The notes under the pieces are model-generated. The model did not search any database. It was given only the letters and a program-made list of their open reading frames with translations, and had not been told where the DNA came from. DNA of 64,000 nucleotides from assembly GCA_002914805.1 (NCBI GenBank), contig JXTB01000301.1, forward strand, positions 62,001 through 126,000, in the 5' to 3' direction. Source of the DNA: Parasponia andersonii (lineage: Eukaryota > Streptophyta > Magnoliopsida > Rosales > Cannabaceae). The position numbers and the translations under genes were made by a program. Below are positions 39,964 through 52,700 of the stretch, one piece after another. Positions within the stretch are counted from its first letter, which is position 1, and every line of letters starts with the position of its first letter.

Positions 39964-40140
39964 ATGGCGGCGCTCCACTGGCACTGTGAAAGGACTCCCA
40001 GTAGTCAAAGTACGAGATTTTTGCCTAAAATCCCCACCTGTCACTCCCCTTCATCTCAGATTTTGGATCCATCATCAACTAGTTCAGCAATGCCGCTTAC
40101 AAGGAGTCTTCAGCGTTCGTTGAGGGTTTGCTTAATCTGA
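39964..40140 (+). other. Isolated open frame, possible orphan first exon
   Basis: The ATG at 39964 opens a 58-codon frame that begins MAALHWHCERTPSSQSTRFL and is rich in Ser, Pro, Arg and Thr with almost no acidic residues, like a plastid transit peptide. The segment is GC-richer than its surroundings. No following exon or conserved domain is visible before the low-complexity DNA at 40190. It may be a gene fragment or chance. Family unknown. Confidence 0.2.
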
Positions 40141-40959
40141 TTTCTAATTCTCAATCGTTCAATCATTATTCTTTAATTGTGATAGAGATTCTTTTTTTTT
40201 TTTTTTTAATTTAGATGCTCTAGTCTCTGTTTAGTAGTAAGAGGGAAAAGTGTGAGGAATTAAATAGTTTGAAGGAAAAGTGAAGAAAAAATTAAAAAAA
40301 AAAAATGGGATTATTTGGTAAAAATAAAAAATAAAGAGAAAGGTAGAGAAGAGAGAAAAAACGAAGAAAAAATAATACGCGAGTCCTATAAGGGCGTAAT
40401 CACTCCATGAGTTCCAAACTTCTCCCCTTATTCTCATTAAAAGAGAACATTACTGACTAGATTGTCGGAATTCTTTTGGCAAGTACCTACCAGTGCAGTA
40501 GTGCCAAGCACTCCATTTTGACAGTGCGCCACTAAGAAAATTACTCTTATTCCTTGGCTCCATATTCTGAGCAATGGTTTGTACCACCCTTTCATATTGT
40601 GACTAGTAATACTCCAATGAGATTTTGCACTATTAGTATATATTTTCAACATAGCAACTACATTATTATACAGTTAAACATGTTCTGCTCATCAATATTT
40701 TATTTCTTCGATGACTGTTATTAAGGTAATTACTATATCGTCGAGTTTATAAATAGTCATGGATAGAATGATATCGCAATAAAATTTAAAATATTTATAT
40801 TTGGTTCGGATGATGTGTTACTCAGTAGATATTACGATGGAATGAATGGGTTTCTCAATCGTGGATGAAATGCATTATAGGTAGAATAAATTTTGGAGTC
40901 TATTACTCTCCTTAGTAAGGTTGAGATTTCTATTTGGCATTCATATCATGAGTTTTACT

Positions 40960-41340
40960 AACAACATTGTCGAATGATGTGAGTGCATGGGAATTTGTGA
41001 AGCATGCCTTAATGAATTGCAAATATGAGAAGGCAGTTTGAAGACTTCCCCGTTTTAATCTTGACTTTAGGCTAATGCTCTTGTTATCAATGGTAGAAAC
41101 AATCATCTTTATGCTAAGACAATGGTTACGAATGAGCTTGAGATATTTCTATACTTGTTATGGAGTATTTGGGATCAAATAAATAATAGGATCCATAGCT
41201 TTAAAACCAAACAATGGTGGATACAATCATCTTACGCTAACACAATGGTTGTGAATGAGCTTGAGATATTTCTTTGCTTGTTATGAAGTATCTGGTATTA
41301 AATAAATAAGAGGATCCATGGCTTTGAAACCAAACCATCT
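40960..41340 (+). mobile_element. LINE (non-LTR retrotransposon) fragment
   Basis: One frame reads EFVKHALMNCKYEKAV, matching the H-x-x-x-C zinc-binding region that follows the reverse transcriptase in plant LINEs. Downstream, LLWSIWDQINNRIHSFK matches the conserved linker before their RNase H domain. A segment of about 124 bp (first copy from about 41093, second from about 41217) is duplicated in tandem, repeating the second motif in decayed form. No RT or endonuclease is found, so it is a short fossil. Confidence 0.5.
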
Positions 41341-43632
41341 AATATTGTCAATCAATTGGACTATAAATTGTATTGAAAAACTGAAAAAAAAAAAAAAAAA
41401 AGAATTGCCTCATAAATAATAGCACTTTGAGAGAATCACAAGTGATAGAAGCTTGTTGTTCTCCACTTTTAGAAGGCATATTTAACCAAACATTGACGTG
41501 GCAATTAATAAGGACATGCGCATTATGTTTATTAATGTTATTATACAAAATGACAATTGCGAAAATCGAGGAAAAATAAAGATTTATCTCATTAATAGTT
41601 GCATTTTGATAGAACGACAAAAGAGGGAGGCCCGCTAGTCTGCACATTGAGAAGGTGTATTTAAACTAAGCATTGATATAGTAATCAATGAGAACACACA
41701 TCCAATGGATATTGGTGTTATCATATAAAGTGCAAAACGGTAAAGTCATGACGGCTTTTTCAAAGTATATGGTAGAAACCCTTGCTCCAAAGATGGCAGA
41801 GATGAAAATTGTGACCCTGTGGGATACCTTTCTCTCTCGTGGAAGTATATCGGCTTAAATCTCTAATCATTGATACGAATTACATTGACAATAGTAAAAT
41901 TCGTTTCTTATTAAAAGAGGAAAAAAAAATTGACGATAGTAAAAGTTCTTAATGATAAATTGATAATAATGCTAGTATCATCTGTCATTCGGAGTTTATT
42001 AATCTACAGTTAGTTACGTTTAGTTTGAATAATTTTTTTTCTCAATGTATTAGCTAAATATGTGTATAAATTAATGAGATGACACATGATTTAACTACTT
42101 TAAAAGTGAATTATAAGCTATTTGATTATAAGAAAAGGCCAAATGTCTTTAGTTTCCATTAAATAGCCAAGTAATTTATAAGGAAGGTTATCAATTTTTA
42201 ACATCTTTTAATACATATAATGAAAAAAAGGATAATTTATAAATCATTTACAAAAGTATAATTTTTATTATCATGTCATTTAATAAATATTTAAGTATCT
42301 TAAAATTATTTCTGATTAACTCTAGTAAAAAAATTTTGACCAAGTCAAAAAAAATCGAAAAATCGAAAGTGACATAAGTAGTGCAAGGAAGACGACTTGT
42401 CATATTCGAATAGAGTTGAAATTATTTGACTATGGTCGAACGCTGTTTGAAAATTTTGACCAATGACTTCGATTTTAGTCGAATTGTTCTATTACAGTTG
42501 AATGGTAGTTCGATTCTAGTTAGAAACTTTCGAATAGGGTCGAAATTTTATGGACATTGGTTGAAATATGATCGAAATAATTGAGAGAATCAAAATTTTT
42601 TGACTTTAGTCGAGCAAAATCACGATTGAACCAATGATGAAGGCTAAAATAATTTAAAATTTGTTTTAAAAAAACAAAATATTCAAATAATTTTATATTT
42701 ATGATGTAACAATGAAAATTAATTTAAAAAACATTAACGAATAAATCTATTTTTTGATCGCAAGTGTTTAATTAACCTCTACGTGTAAATTTCCCAATTT
42801 ATATCAACAACTACTATAGAAACGCGAATATCCCTCGGGATTCTAGCTTGTCCTCGACCTACTTGCTTGCTTAATTTTTATATTTTTGGTAATTTTCGTT
42901 TTAGCTTAAAGCTGGTTGTAACTTGTACAGTAAATGTTATCTCCGATTATTCTTTTGTTTGATGCTTTTTTTTTTTTTTTTTCTTTTCTTTCCTAAAAAG
43001 ATAAATATGTCACCATGCTCATATGCCAAATATTATTATGGCATTTTTTTAATTAAACAATTTCTATGGTTATATTAGACACGTATTTTGTTTAGGAAGG
43101 AACACGTGTTCTTGCCCTGTTACATGTTTTTTTTTTTTACATAATAAAGAAAATTATCAAATGAGGATGTGCCATCAGTATACCAAAAGATAAACGATGT
43201 GTTGTCATTTTTTTTTTTCATCACTTATCATTAATTTTTTTTATATTATATTACTTTCTATAGATGTCTTCCATGTAGATGATTTTAAAGATGTTCCATA
43301 TAAAAGAAATCTAAAAAAAACGGGAATTTTTATATATATTAATTTATTTTATAATTTTCCATATAGATAATTTCACATATTTTCTATATAAATCAAAGAA
43401 AATAAATAAAAAAAAGAGAAATTATATATATTATTTTATTTTATAACCATATAGATGTTTTCCATGTAGATAATTTCACATATTTTCCATATAAATCAAA
43501 GAAAAGAAATGTAAAAACACGGGTAACGTGCCTTAGCCACGTGCAGCCGTAGCTAGTATATATATATGTATATATTTTCAAGAGAGTCCAATGCAAATCA
43601 CGGCGGAGAACGAAATATATAAATTTGTAAAT

Positions 43633-43641
43633 GGCGGGAAT
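43633..43641 (-). promoter_or_regulatory. E2F-like site upstream of ELG1
   Basis: GGCGGGAAT on the plus strand (ATTCCCGCC on the minus) fits the plant E2F consensus WTTSSCSS. It lies about 142 bp upstream of the ELG1 start codon, where S-phase genes often carry such sites. Binding is inference. A TATA-like run (TATATATATGTATATATT) lies at about 43558-43576. Confidence 0.5.
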
Positions 43642-43782
43642 AGGGTTGTTGTTCCCTCCAAAGTTCTCTCTCCCTCATAGATTACGTTCCTAATTCTACA
43701 ATCCTACCAAATCCCTAATTCCTTCATTCCATAAACCCTAATTCTCAAACTCATAAACCCCCAAATCCTAACCCCCATTCCC

Positions 43783-46700
43783 ATGGATAATTCACCTGAC
43801 TCCCCGCAGGACCTCAGTCCTAGCAATCTGCAGCCACCGGAGCGGAGATGCGTTCGCCGTCGACTCGTTCAGGCGACGCTGTTCCCGCACAAACCCCAAC
43901 CCCATAATCGTGAGGTTAATGGCGATCTCAAGGGCGAGAATGCTTGCGATGGAATCGAGGATGGCAAGGATGAGGAGTGCTGTGGTAGCCAGAGCCAGAG
44001 CAAGAGCAAGAGCAAGAGCAAGAGAAAGCCTAAGGGAACATCTACGACTCCAGAAAAAGCTTCTGGAAAGGTGGATTACTTTCAATTTTGCTGTTTTTAT
44101 GGTTCATTATCAGCTTAGTTGTGTATAATTTGGTTATGTAGTTGTGTAGATTGGGACTTGGTTAGTTAGAATTTTAACTTCGAAGACTTTTATTATGGAA
44201 TTTTGGCAGGTGAAAGGAAAACGATCGGGCAATACACCGAAGAAAAATCTAATAAAGGCATTAAACGAAGAGGCAACTGTTGTTATCCCTGATTTGCGCC
44301 AAGAGGCAAGAATGATGGCCGAGGTTAGTGACTTTGATCGTTTTGCGTTGCTCCAATATTCACTTAGTCACTAGTGTCCATCAATTGTTGGTTTGACTAT
44401 GGTAACAACCTATACGCTTGTGTTTTAGTCTTGTTTCCTCATGCTTTGAGTAAAATACAGAAGATACTTCTAGATTAAGTTTTTTCTCTGAACTCAACTG
44501 AGGTCATCATAGGCGATCAAGTCCCAGCTTATTGGTTAATTCCTTAGTCTACTATTGCTGCTTTAAATTTTGTTTGGTACAATGGTATTCGTTTGAAAGC
44601 AAGTGATTGAATATAAGCTTCGGTTATGACCCATACATATTTGATGTGGAACTCTAAGTTCCCTTTGTTCACTTTCGATCAGGAAAATTCACGGATGTTT
44701 GCAGGAAGGAAGCTACACCCCTTTTTCTCTTCTTGGAAAGAGGGCAAGAAAAATCATGAGGTAATTGATTTAGAGGCTAACCGGCGTGCAGTTGGCAGAG
44801 ACAATAGAGAGATGGCTTGTGGTCCAATTCATGTATTTGAAAGAAGTCAGGTAAGCTTATCTCCGGCTAGCTCTTATATAGTCTGTATTATGGTAGTTTC
44901 TGTGTTTTGGGAATTGAGATCTGCAGTTATTTTTCTGATCTCTGGCGTGAAACTTGAAATTCTACCACAGGACACCGAAGTGCCCCTTGACTGGAGAACC
45001 TGGACATTTTCTGAGGAGATCTTTACGAAAAGTGCGTGTGTCCTAGAAAGCACATGCACATCCGTTTTTGAAGGCTCCGTTGAGTGCTTAAGTTTTGAAA
45101 AGTTTCCTATTGTTTTACATCCCAACATCACATCAATTTTTCAGTATAATGTTTCTTCAGATCAGTGTTTTACTCAACAAGAATGTGTGAAAGATACATT
45201 ACCAACAGAAAATGAAAAAATGGTCTGCAATGGGCTCTTAAAATATGCCGAAGTAAGTATCAGATTACTTATCTCAATGAAGATCTTTTTTTTTTCCCTC
45301 CATCCAATAAATTTCAGGGCAATATGCTCTCACTAAACAAATTGTTCCTTTAAAAAAAATTGTAATTGTCACCTTGCAATTCTCAGCCCATGCAAATGAA
45401 TTATTGGCAGGACAGTGAGATGAATAAAGCTGATTCCTTCAATGAGTCAACGGCTTTGCTAAGAAAGCCAGACATTGGGAAGGAAAGTAAATTTTTTGAG
45501 GAAAGGTAAAATCTAAATCTGGTATTTTTACTCTCTCTATCTCCCTCTCTTTTTTTTTTCGAGGTTAATACATATTTCAGTTAATTGCTTTTGACCATTA
45601 TTTTGTTACATGTATTATGAATTGGTGAACGGCTTTGTTTCTGCACTTTCTAATTTGAAGTGGCCCCATTATTGCTGAGATGATTGTCCAACGTTTTCTT
45701 TATTTATTTATGCATTATTCTTAGTCTGTAATTGTTTAGTCCATCTGAAGACATTATTTTACTTCATGGCTGCTTTCAACTGCAGAATGAAGTCATACTA
45801 TTTGTGTTATGGTAATCAACCAAAAAATAGCTTATGGACTTACAGTTACCAGCCGAAAAATGCGATGGAGGTCAGATACCTTGGTCCATTCTTCTTTGAA
45901 TAGCCGTTATGAATTTAGAAGTTTCTTCAACCTTTCAAAAGGGGGAAGAAACCTTTTTATTCTTTTTTATTTTAGTTCTTTGTACCTGTGACATGGTCTG
46001 CAGGTATGTGGCAACGATGAATCTGTGAAGTTTTTGAGTGGGTGGCTAAAAGATTGGCGTGAAAGAGGTTTTCAAATCAGCAAGGAACTTATTGGTTGTG
46101 ATACAAGTGACATGCAAGATAATGACTATGTCCGTTCAGAAAGTGACTCTGATTCAGAGAGCAAATGCGAAGAGGATAGGCTGAAAAATGTCCTCTTAGT
46201 AACAGGACCAATTGGGGTAGCTACAAAAACTCTACAACCTAGTTATGATTATGATGTTTCATGCCTTTTGGTTTTGGCGGAAATGTGCTCTACACAAACC
46301 TTTATATATGCTTATCTAAGGTTCTATGTGAAAGTATATCTAGAATAGTTGAAGGTATATTTATTAGATATGCAAATAGCGCGAATGAAAAGCATACATG
46401 CTATTACTTGTTCTTATGTTATCTTTAGTGGAATTCTGAAAAGATAAAGTGCCTAGAACTTGGGTAAATTAAGCTTAGAGTTAGAGGTGGTTCTTTTGTG
46501 GCCTTATGTTGGGTGGTTTCTGTCGTCTTTTATGCTTTTATGTTGTTGGCAAAAAATTTTAAGCTTAATTTCATTTATGTTGAAAAATGATGATTGAGAA
46601 AAATAGATTTTTGCATGTTTCTTCTTATAACTTTAGGATCATGGTGATTGGGGAATGCTCGGGAGGTACTTGATGTTGTTGATACAAGAATGCCATACAG

Positions 46701-49700
46701 TTTTGTGAACAACAAAAATTGAATCTAGATTGCTTTTGATCCTCTTAAACATGTGCACTCATGATTCATATCATCTTATTCGCCAAGTAGCCTTTTTATG
46801 CACAATAGTGGTTGTATATTATGAATGACTGTTCATTTGATTTGTTCGCAAAGCAGCCTTTATTTCTTGCCTAATAAAGATCAAAGGGTTCACGAAGTGG
46901 GGTAGGACCAGTAAAAATAGTTGATACTCATGAGTGACTATTATATTTGGCTTGCAAGTTTAGCCCTCTTCTATAGTAAAAATGAATGTATTTTGACATT
47001 ATATGTGTTTTTACACAATATAATGATTAGTAGTAGTAGTAGTAGTAGTAGTAGTCTTATATTAAGATCTGTTACTCATATCTTGCAGAGTGGAAAATCT
47101 GCTGCTATTTATGCTTGTGCACGAGAGCATGGATTTGAGGTTTTGGAGGTATGATACTGATATCATGATATCTATGTTNCCAGACCAATTGAATTTTGTA
47201 ACTATGGTCAATGTGTGTATCTGGGTACATATTTATGTATGTATATGAAATAATGTATGTCATATGAATTTATTATTTTGTGTACAAAAGTCAGTGACGT
47301 GTTTGCTGAAAGCAGTGACCAGATACATCTTCTTTTGCCATAAAAGACAGATAGTATAATGAAAAATCATCTTTTCACCCTTATCTAAGGCTACTGAGTC
47401 ATGTCAGACATTTTTGCTTTGGATTTAGTCGTAAAACAATTAGAATCGAGGTTTTTTTTTTTTTTTTTTTTTCCCCTGGATGTGGCTTATTGATTAAATG
47501 TCTTTTCAGGTCAATGCATCAGAATGTCGAAATGGAGCTCTTGTGAAGCAGAAGTTTGGTGAGGCTCTAGAATCACGTCAACTTAAAAGGTTCTTTTTTG
47601 TATATTTCTTTTGAAATCATAGTTAATTTTAATTCTCTTACTTTTTTCGTATATTGCGTCTTTTCATACTTGATAGTTAGTGAACTTTTTTTCCAGAATA
47701 ATGATTTCTGATATATGTTTCCAACTAACTCCAAATTTCGAAGTTTCTTCTTTCAAGGAAGCTTTTGCTTGTCTCTTACACGGTAAGGGATGTAAAAGAA
47801 TATGAAAGCATGGTAGAAACATGAGGCACTTAACGAATAAAATTATTGCAACAAATGATGTTTTGAGAGAATTTATAGCCAAAGGAAAGGTTAATTAGTT
47901 ACTTTTTTCATTCAAAGGATTACAGGCTCTAGTACTGCTGTTTGAATGTTTTCATATTGCTACTTTTTCAGAGAGTATGAAGCTGGATCTAACATGTTTT
48001 TTCCTGTATCATGGTTACAATTATCAGGCAAGAAAATCAGCGTTAGTATTGTTTCTAGAAAAATGGCAATGCTTTTGGAGGTTCATTTAACTTGGTTTTG
48101 CTGTAAGAAAATGCCAAGTGACCAACTTTCCAGGGAGCATATTAATAATGCAGACACATGTACAAAATCTTGTAAATCTTCATGACTTTCCACACATCCA
48201 GTTATAAATGGTTCGATTTGGTGCTAGAGGTATATCTTTTGTACTAAAAAGTTAAATTCATACGACCTATGAGGGGTTGCTGAGTATTGAGGCTCATGGT
48301 TTGCTTACATGTGGTTTAGAGTTCAATTCCTCATGGGACGCACCTAGTTATTTATCCGAGTTTCTTCCTCCCAAAGACTGTAGGGTCGAGCAAGAGGACC
48401 CGCCCTCACCCAACCCTACCTGATAAATAAAAAGGGGTTTAAATTTATGGGATTGCTAGAACGTTCAATTTTTACACAGGCAGTAATGATATTCTTTACT
48501 TTTATACATTTGACGGGGAGTAACGGATGACCCAAGATTAATAATTTTTTTTCCTCATTTTATTAGCTTTCTTTTATCAATTATTTGTTAGGTTAAAGAG
48601 TAGCTTTGTCATAGAAAATATCTCTGGCCCTATTGCGGGAAAAATTCACAAGCCAGATGGGGACTTTTGGCTTGAATTTTTGTTTTCACTCAATCCATTA
48701 AACTTGGGGGAATATATGACTAACTGTAGATTACTGGAGTAATATACATTGAAGATGGGCATTGTTGGCATTGTTTGGTCTTAACGCTTCTATTTTTTCG
48801 TTTCTTTAGGGTAACATTGCAATCTTATGTACTCTCTGCAATAATTTTTCATCAAGACTAGAGTTCACCTTTTGGTTAGAATTTCGCTTGGAAGTGTCTT
48901 GCCTGGCATCAGCCTTAACAATTATAATTTAAATAAAAGCTTATTTATCACTCAATAATGTGATACTTTTGATTTTGTCCAGGTCACTAGTGAATCCCAG
49001 AGGTGGTCCGAATAAGTATATTGTGAAACCCTCCACTGCTCTGGCCAACGGTGCACCAACTCAAGAATTTGATGGCGGTGTCATTGAAGTGATTACTTTA
49101 TCAGATGAAGATTGTCACAATGCAACTGGAGAATCTGGAATTTCTGGTCGTGAGGAGGCTGGAAGTTGCTATCATCAGAGTGAAGTTAAAACTTTAATTC
49201 TCTTTGAGGATGTGGATATCACTTTTCTTGAAGATCGGGGTTTTATCGCAGCAGTACAGCAGATTGCTGAGACAGCAAAAGGACCAATAATATTGACTAG
49301 CGATAGTAAGAGAATTGCTATTATAAATTCTTTTGCTCTTTCTTGAAATTTTGTATGTCAAGTAGTTCCTTTTTATTAATTATTATTGTGGTAAAATCCC
49401 AGGTCACAGTCCTCTCCTTCCAGACAATTTAGACCGATTACAGATCTGTTTCACACCACCATCACCAGAGGAGATGATTTGCCATGTAAACATGGTATGT
49501 CTTTGCAGTTCTTTTTCCCTGTTCAACTTGTCTATCACGGGTATCTGTATCTTTTTTTTTCAAATTCAGTTTGTTATTGCATTGCAGGTTTGTGCTGTAG
49601 AGAGAGCCAACATCCAACCTCATTTACTAGAGCAAATTATTGCTTATTGTCAGGGAGATATACGGAAAACGATTATGCATCTTCAGTTCTGGTGCCAGGG

Positions 49701-52700
49701 TAGAAGCTCTGGGAAAGGTCAGTGGCATTTTGGGTATGTTGGTGGTTGTCATTGAATCTGCAAGTTTCAAACTGAACTAGTAATATAACTTCCTTTAAAA
49801 GCAATAGCTGTCTCTGTTACCTTTTTTATGGAATCAATGAATAGGCATGTGACTTGTACTAAACCATAATCATTCACCTGAGCAAAATTTTGCAGAACAG
49901 TTGCATTTGGTAGGCTGACACTCCAATAATTTATTTAATTCTCCCATTACTGCTCTTAACTTGAACAATCTTCAGGTTACATCGTTTAATGTACACATGA
50001 GTGACAACAGGAAATTAGGACTTCAAGTTTTGATTAAGAATGGGATTTTGTTGTAGTCTGCGACTAATAATTGCACAATTCAGGGATTTCTTCTATCTTT
50101 TTTTAATGTCAATGTCTTTCGCGATATATCTATTCCAATGGTTTATTTTCCATGTAAATAATATCTCCTTTTTCCTTTTGTCCTTCTCATTTTTCATATT
50201 TTGTTTTGGTGCAATACTTGGGGCTTTTTTTTTGGGGGTGGGGGGTGGGTTTGATGACTTCATTAACCAAATATCTATTTGTTGGCATGTAAATTATAAC
50301 AACTGTTCTGTTTTACTTCCTAAACTTTAAGATCAATGGTAGTATTCTCTGAACTTGGTAAAAAGTTCCCTGTTAGTAGTATCTACCATGGTGCATGTAG
50401 TCATTTTATAAAGAATCATTTCCACTGTGGTCCTTTGACTTTGAGAGAAGTCTTGTTTTCATAAATTTCCAACAAAGATTCAACAGGAAATTTATTTCTA
50501 ACAAAGTTTCAACGGGAAATTTTAAAAATCTTCCTGGGAACTTTTTAACATGTTAAGAAACTATTGCCCTTGATTAAGTTTAGGGATTATAGCAAAAGTT
50601 TTGGTAATTAATCAGTACGTAATTGCCGAGCTATAGAATTAATCCTTGATTAGCGAACATTGCTTTAATAATTTTGGTGGCTTCAGTTGAATTTTAAATT
50701 GCGTCTTGGGCTCTTAGGAGGGGGAACTGAGTACAAGGGTTTTATTAAAAGCATTTGGACCGCATCAGGAATGCATTAATTTGCCTGCGTGGTCCATATC
50801 AATTCCAAGAGCTTTTAGTTGTCATATTTCACTAGCAAGTTGCATGTGATCGATATCTGTTTACTTCCGTCCTCTATATCAGAGGAAATTTTTAATATTC
50901 ATATTTGTTTTGGTTCTACAGTCAAGAAAATTCAAAGGCTGTACAGTTCACTGCTATTTGATCATGATGCTGGTCATCAGATACTTCCAAAGTTATTTCC
51001 TTGGGACTTGCCTTCTCAATTATCAGAGCAAGTTGACAAAGAGATCACCGAGTCATTATGTAGGGAAGAAAATTCTAACTTAATGGATGTAATTAAGGAA
51101 GAGGAATTGGACAAGAAGGAAATACCATATGGTTTTAGGGATTATAATAATAATTGCAAAACAGAAAGTATAGAGGAAAAAAAGGCTACAATGTTGAGCA
51201 GGAATTGCTCTGTTTATGACTATGAAGAGTTTAGAACACAACTTGGTACTGCTCATGAGTTATCTGATAATTTAGATGACCCATTTTCATGCGTTCGGCA
51301 GAATGTTCGAAAAAAGCATGATGTAGTGTCCTCTGATTCCGAAGATGAATTTGTGGATAATGGATGTACTCTTTTTTTGGATGAAGACACTAACAGTGAA
51401 GCACTACTTGAAAGGAGCCCTTTGTTAAAGGAGCTACCTGGTTCTGCTGCAGCAGAGGCTGATGAAAAACACTATCACCATTCAGAAACTGTAGGATGCA
51501 TCCCCATAAATGATGAATGCAAGTCATTTGATGTGTCATGTGTGCCAGAATCATCATTTGTTCCAGAAACTGAAATTAATGATGGCATGGAGCTAGATGT
51601 TACAGTATCCTGTGGATATGTTGGGGATACATTGGAAGAAGTTTCGTTGAGCAACAGGTTACCAGTTGAAGCTATAAATCTAGTTATATCAAAACCAGAA
51701 ATACAACAAGATTCAGAAACCTTGGTAAATAATCAGTATGCAATTGCCGAACTTTGCCAACAAGAGGAGGTGGAAGATTCTCAAAATCATCATGTAGAGG
51801 CTGTTTCAACTGGGTATCAGGTTTTGGATGAGTCTAGCCGTATGGATTGTAGCAGAATTTCCAAATTTGTAGAGAAGCATAAACCCCTGGTGATACCTGA
51901 TTTGGTACAACATTCATGGAACAAACTTCGTAGGTGCCATGCAGATCTTACACAGTATGTGAGATCAGAAGAGCAACATGCTCTCCAAATTGTCCAGCTT
52001 GCTCATAAAGTGAGCAATCTAATCTCAGAAACAGACGTTTTACTTTCTGACTGTCAACAACTAACAACTGTAAGTGCTTTAAGCTGAAAATTCAAAGGAC
52101 TCTTTTCTGTTCATGTTATACATGTTTAATTCATGATAGAATTTGATAACACTGCAGGATTGTTTAGAACCATCAGTGATCCCATCTGAAGAGTCAGATG
52201 CATGCAGCTTTTATGATAAATGTCTGTTCGCTTCCACAACTGCACAGCATGGATTTTGCTTCTATGCAAAAGATATTGCTGCTGTTGGATCAACCATGGG
52301 CTCTGTAGGCACAGTTGATTTCGCCTCTGAAATGTTGGGTTTTGCAACTGGTAGCATGCAAGCATTGGGTAAATTAGACAAACACGATATGGCAAGAAGT
52401 AGAACTACATGGACTGGAAGAAATTCAGAATTGATTTTCCCAAAAACAGATATTTCATTTCAAAGGTATGAAATTTAACTTGTGTGTCCCATAAACTGTT
52501 TGGTAACCTGTACAAATCCATAATTTTGTTTCCTACAGTTTTCTTATTCTACGACCATGTTAATCTGTAATTGATAGTAATGAGGACTGAAATACTATAA
52601 GTGTTTTCCTCGCCCATCCGTTCGTATGTTTATTTACAATTAAGAAACAACTTTTGGTTGGCCCCACATAATTAGTGAAATTAAGAAGGAAAAACACTGC

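Larger units (their letters stand above)
38297..43782. other. Intergenic region between the LysM and ELG1 genes
   Basis: The two genes point away from each other and share this 5.5-kb interval. It includes the LysM 5' leader (38297 to about 38500), an isolated open frame at 39964-40140, a LINE fragment near 40960-41340, and AT-rich sequence with poly(T) runs. A GGCTATGTTTGGCGG motif at about 38957 and CTACCAAACATA at about 39647 could be ends of a further MITE-like element. The last 200 bp are the ELG1 leader and promoter. Confidence 0.55.

Noticed and set aside
43792..44128. Frames antisense to, or shifted from, ELG1 exon 1 with Ala/Leu or Ala/Arg repeats
   Set aside because: Produced by the AGCAAG-type repeat that codes the Ser/Lys tract in the true frame.
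44626..45336. Open frame of 236 codons on the plus strand
   Set aside because: It reads through ELG1 exon 3, intron 3, exon 4 and part of intron 4 in one frame. The splice sites and family text support two exons, not a separate gene.
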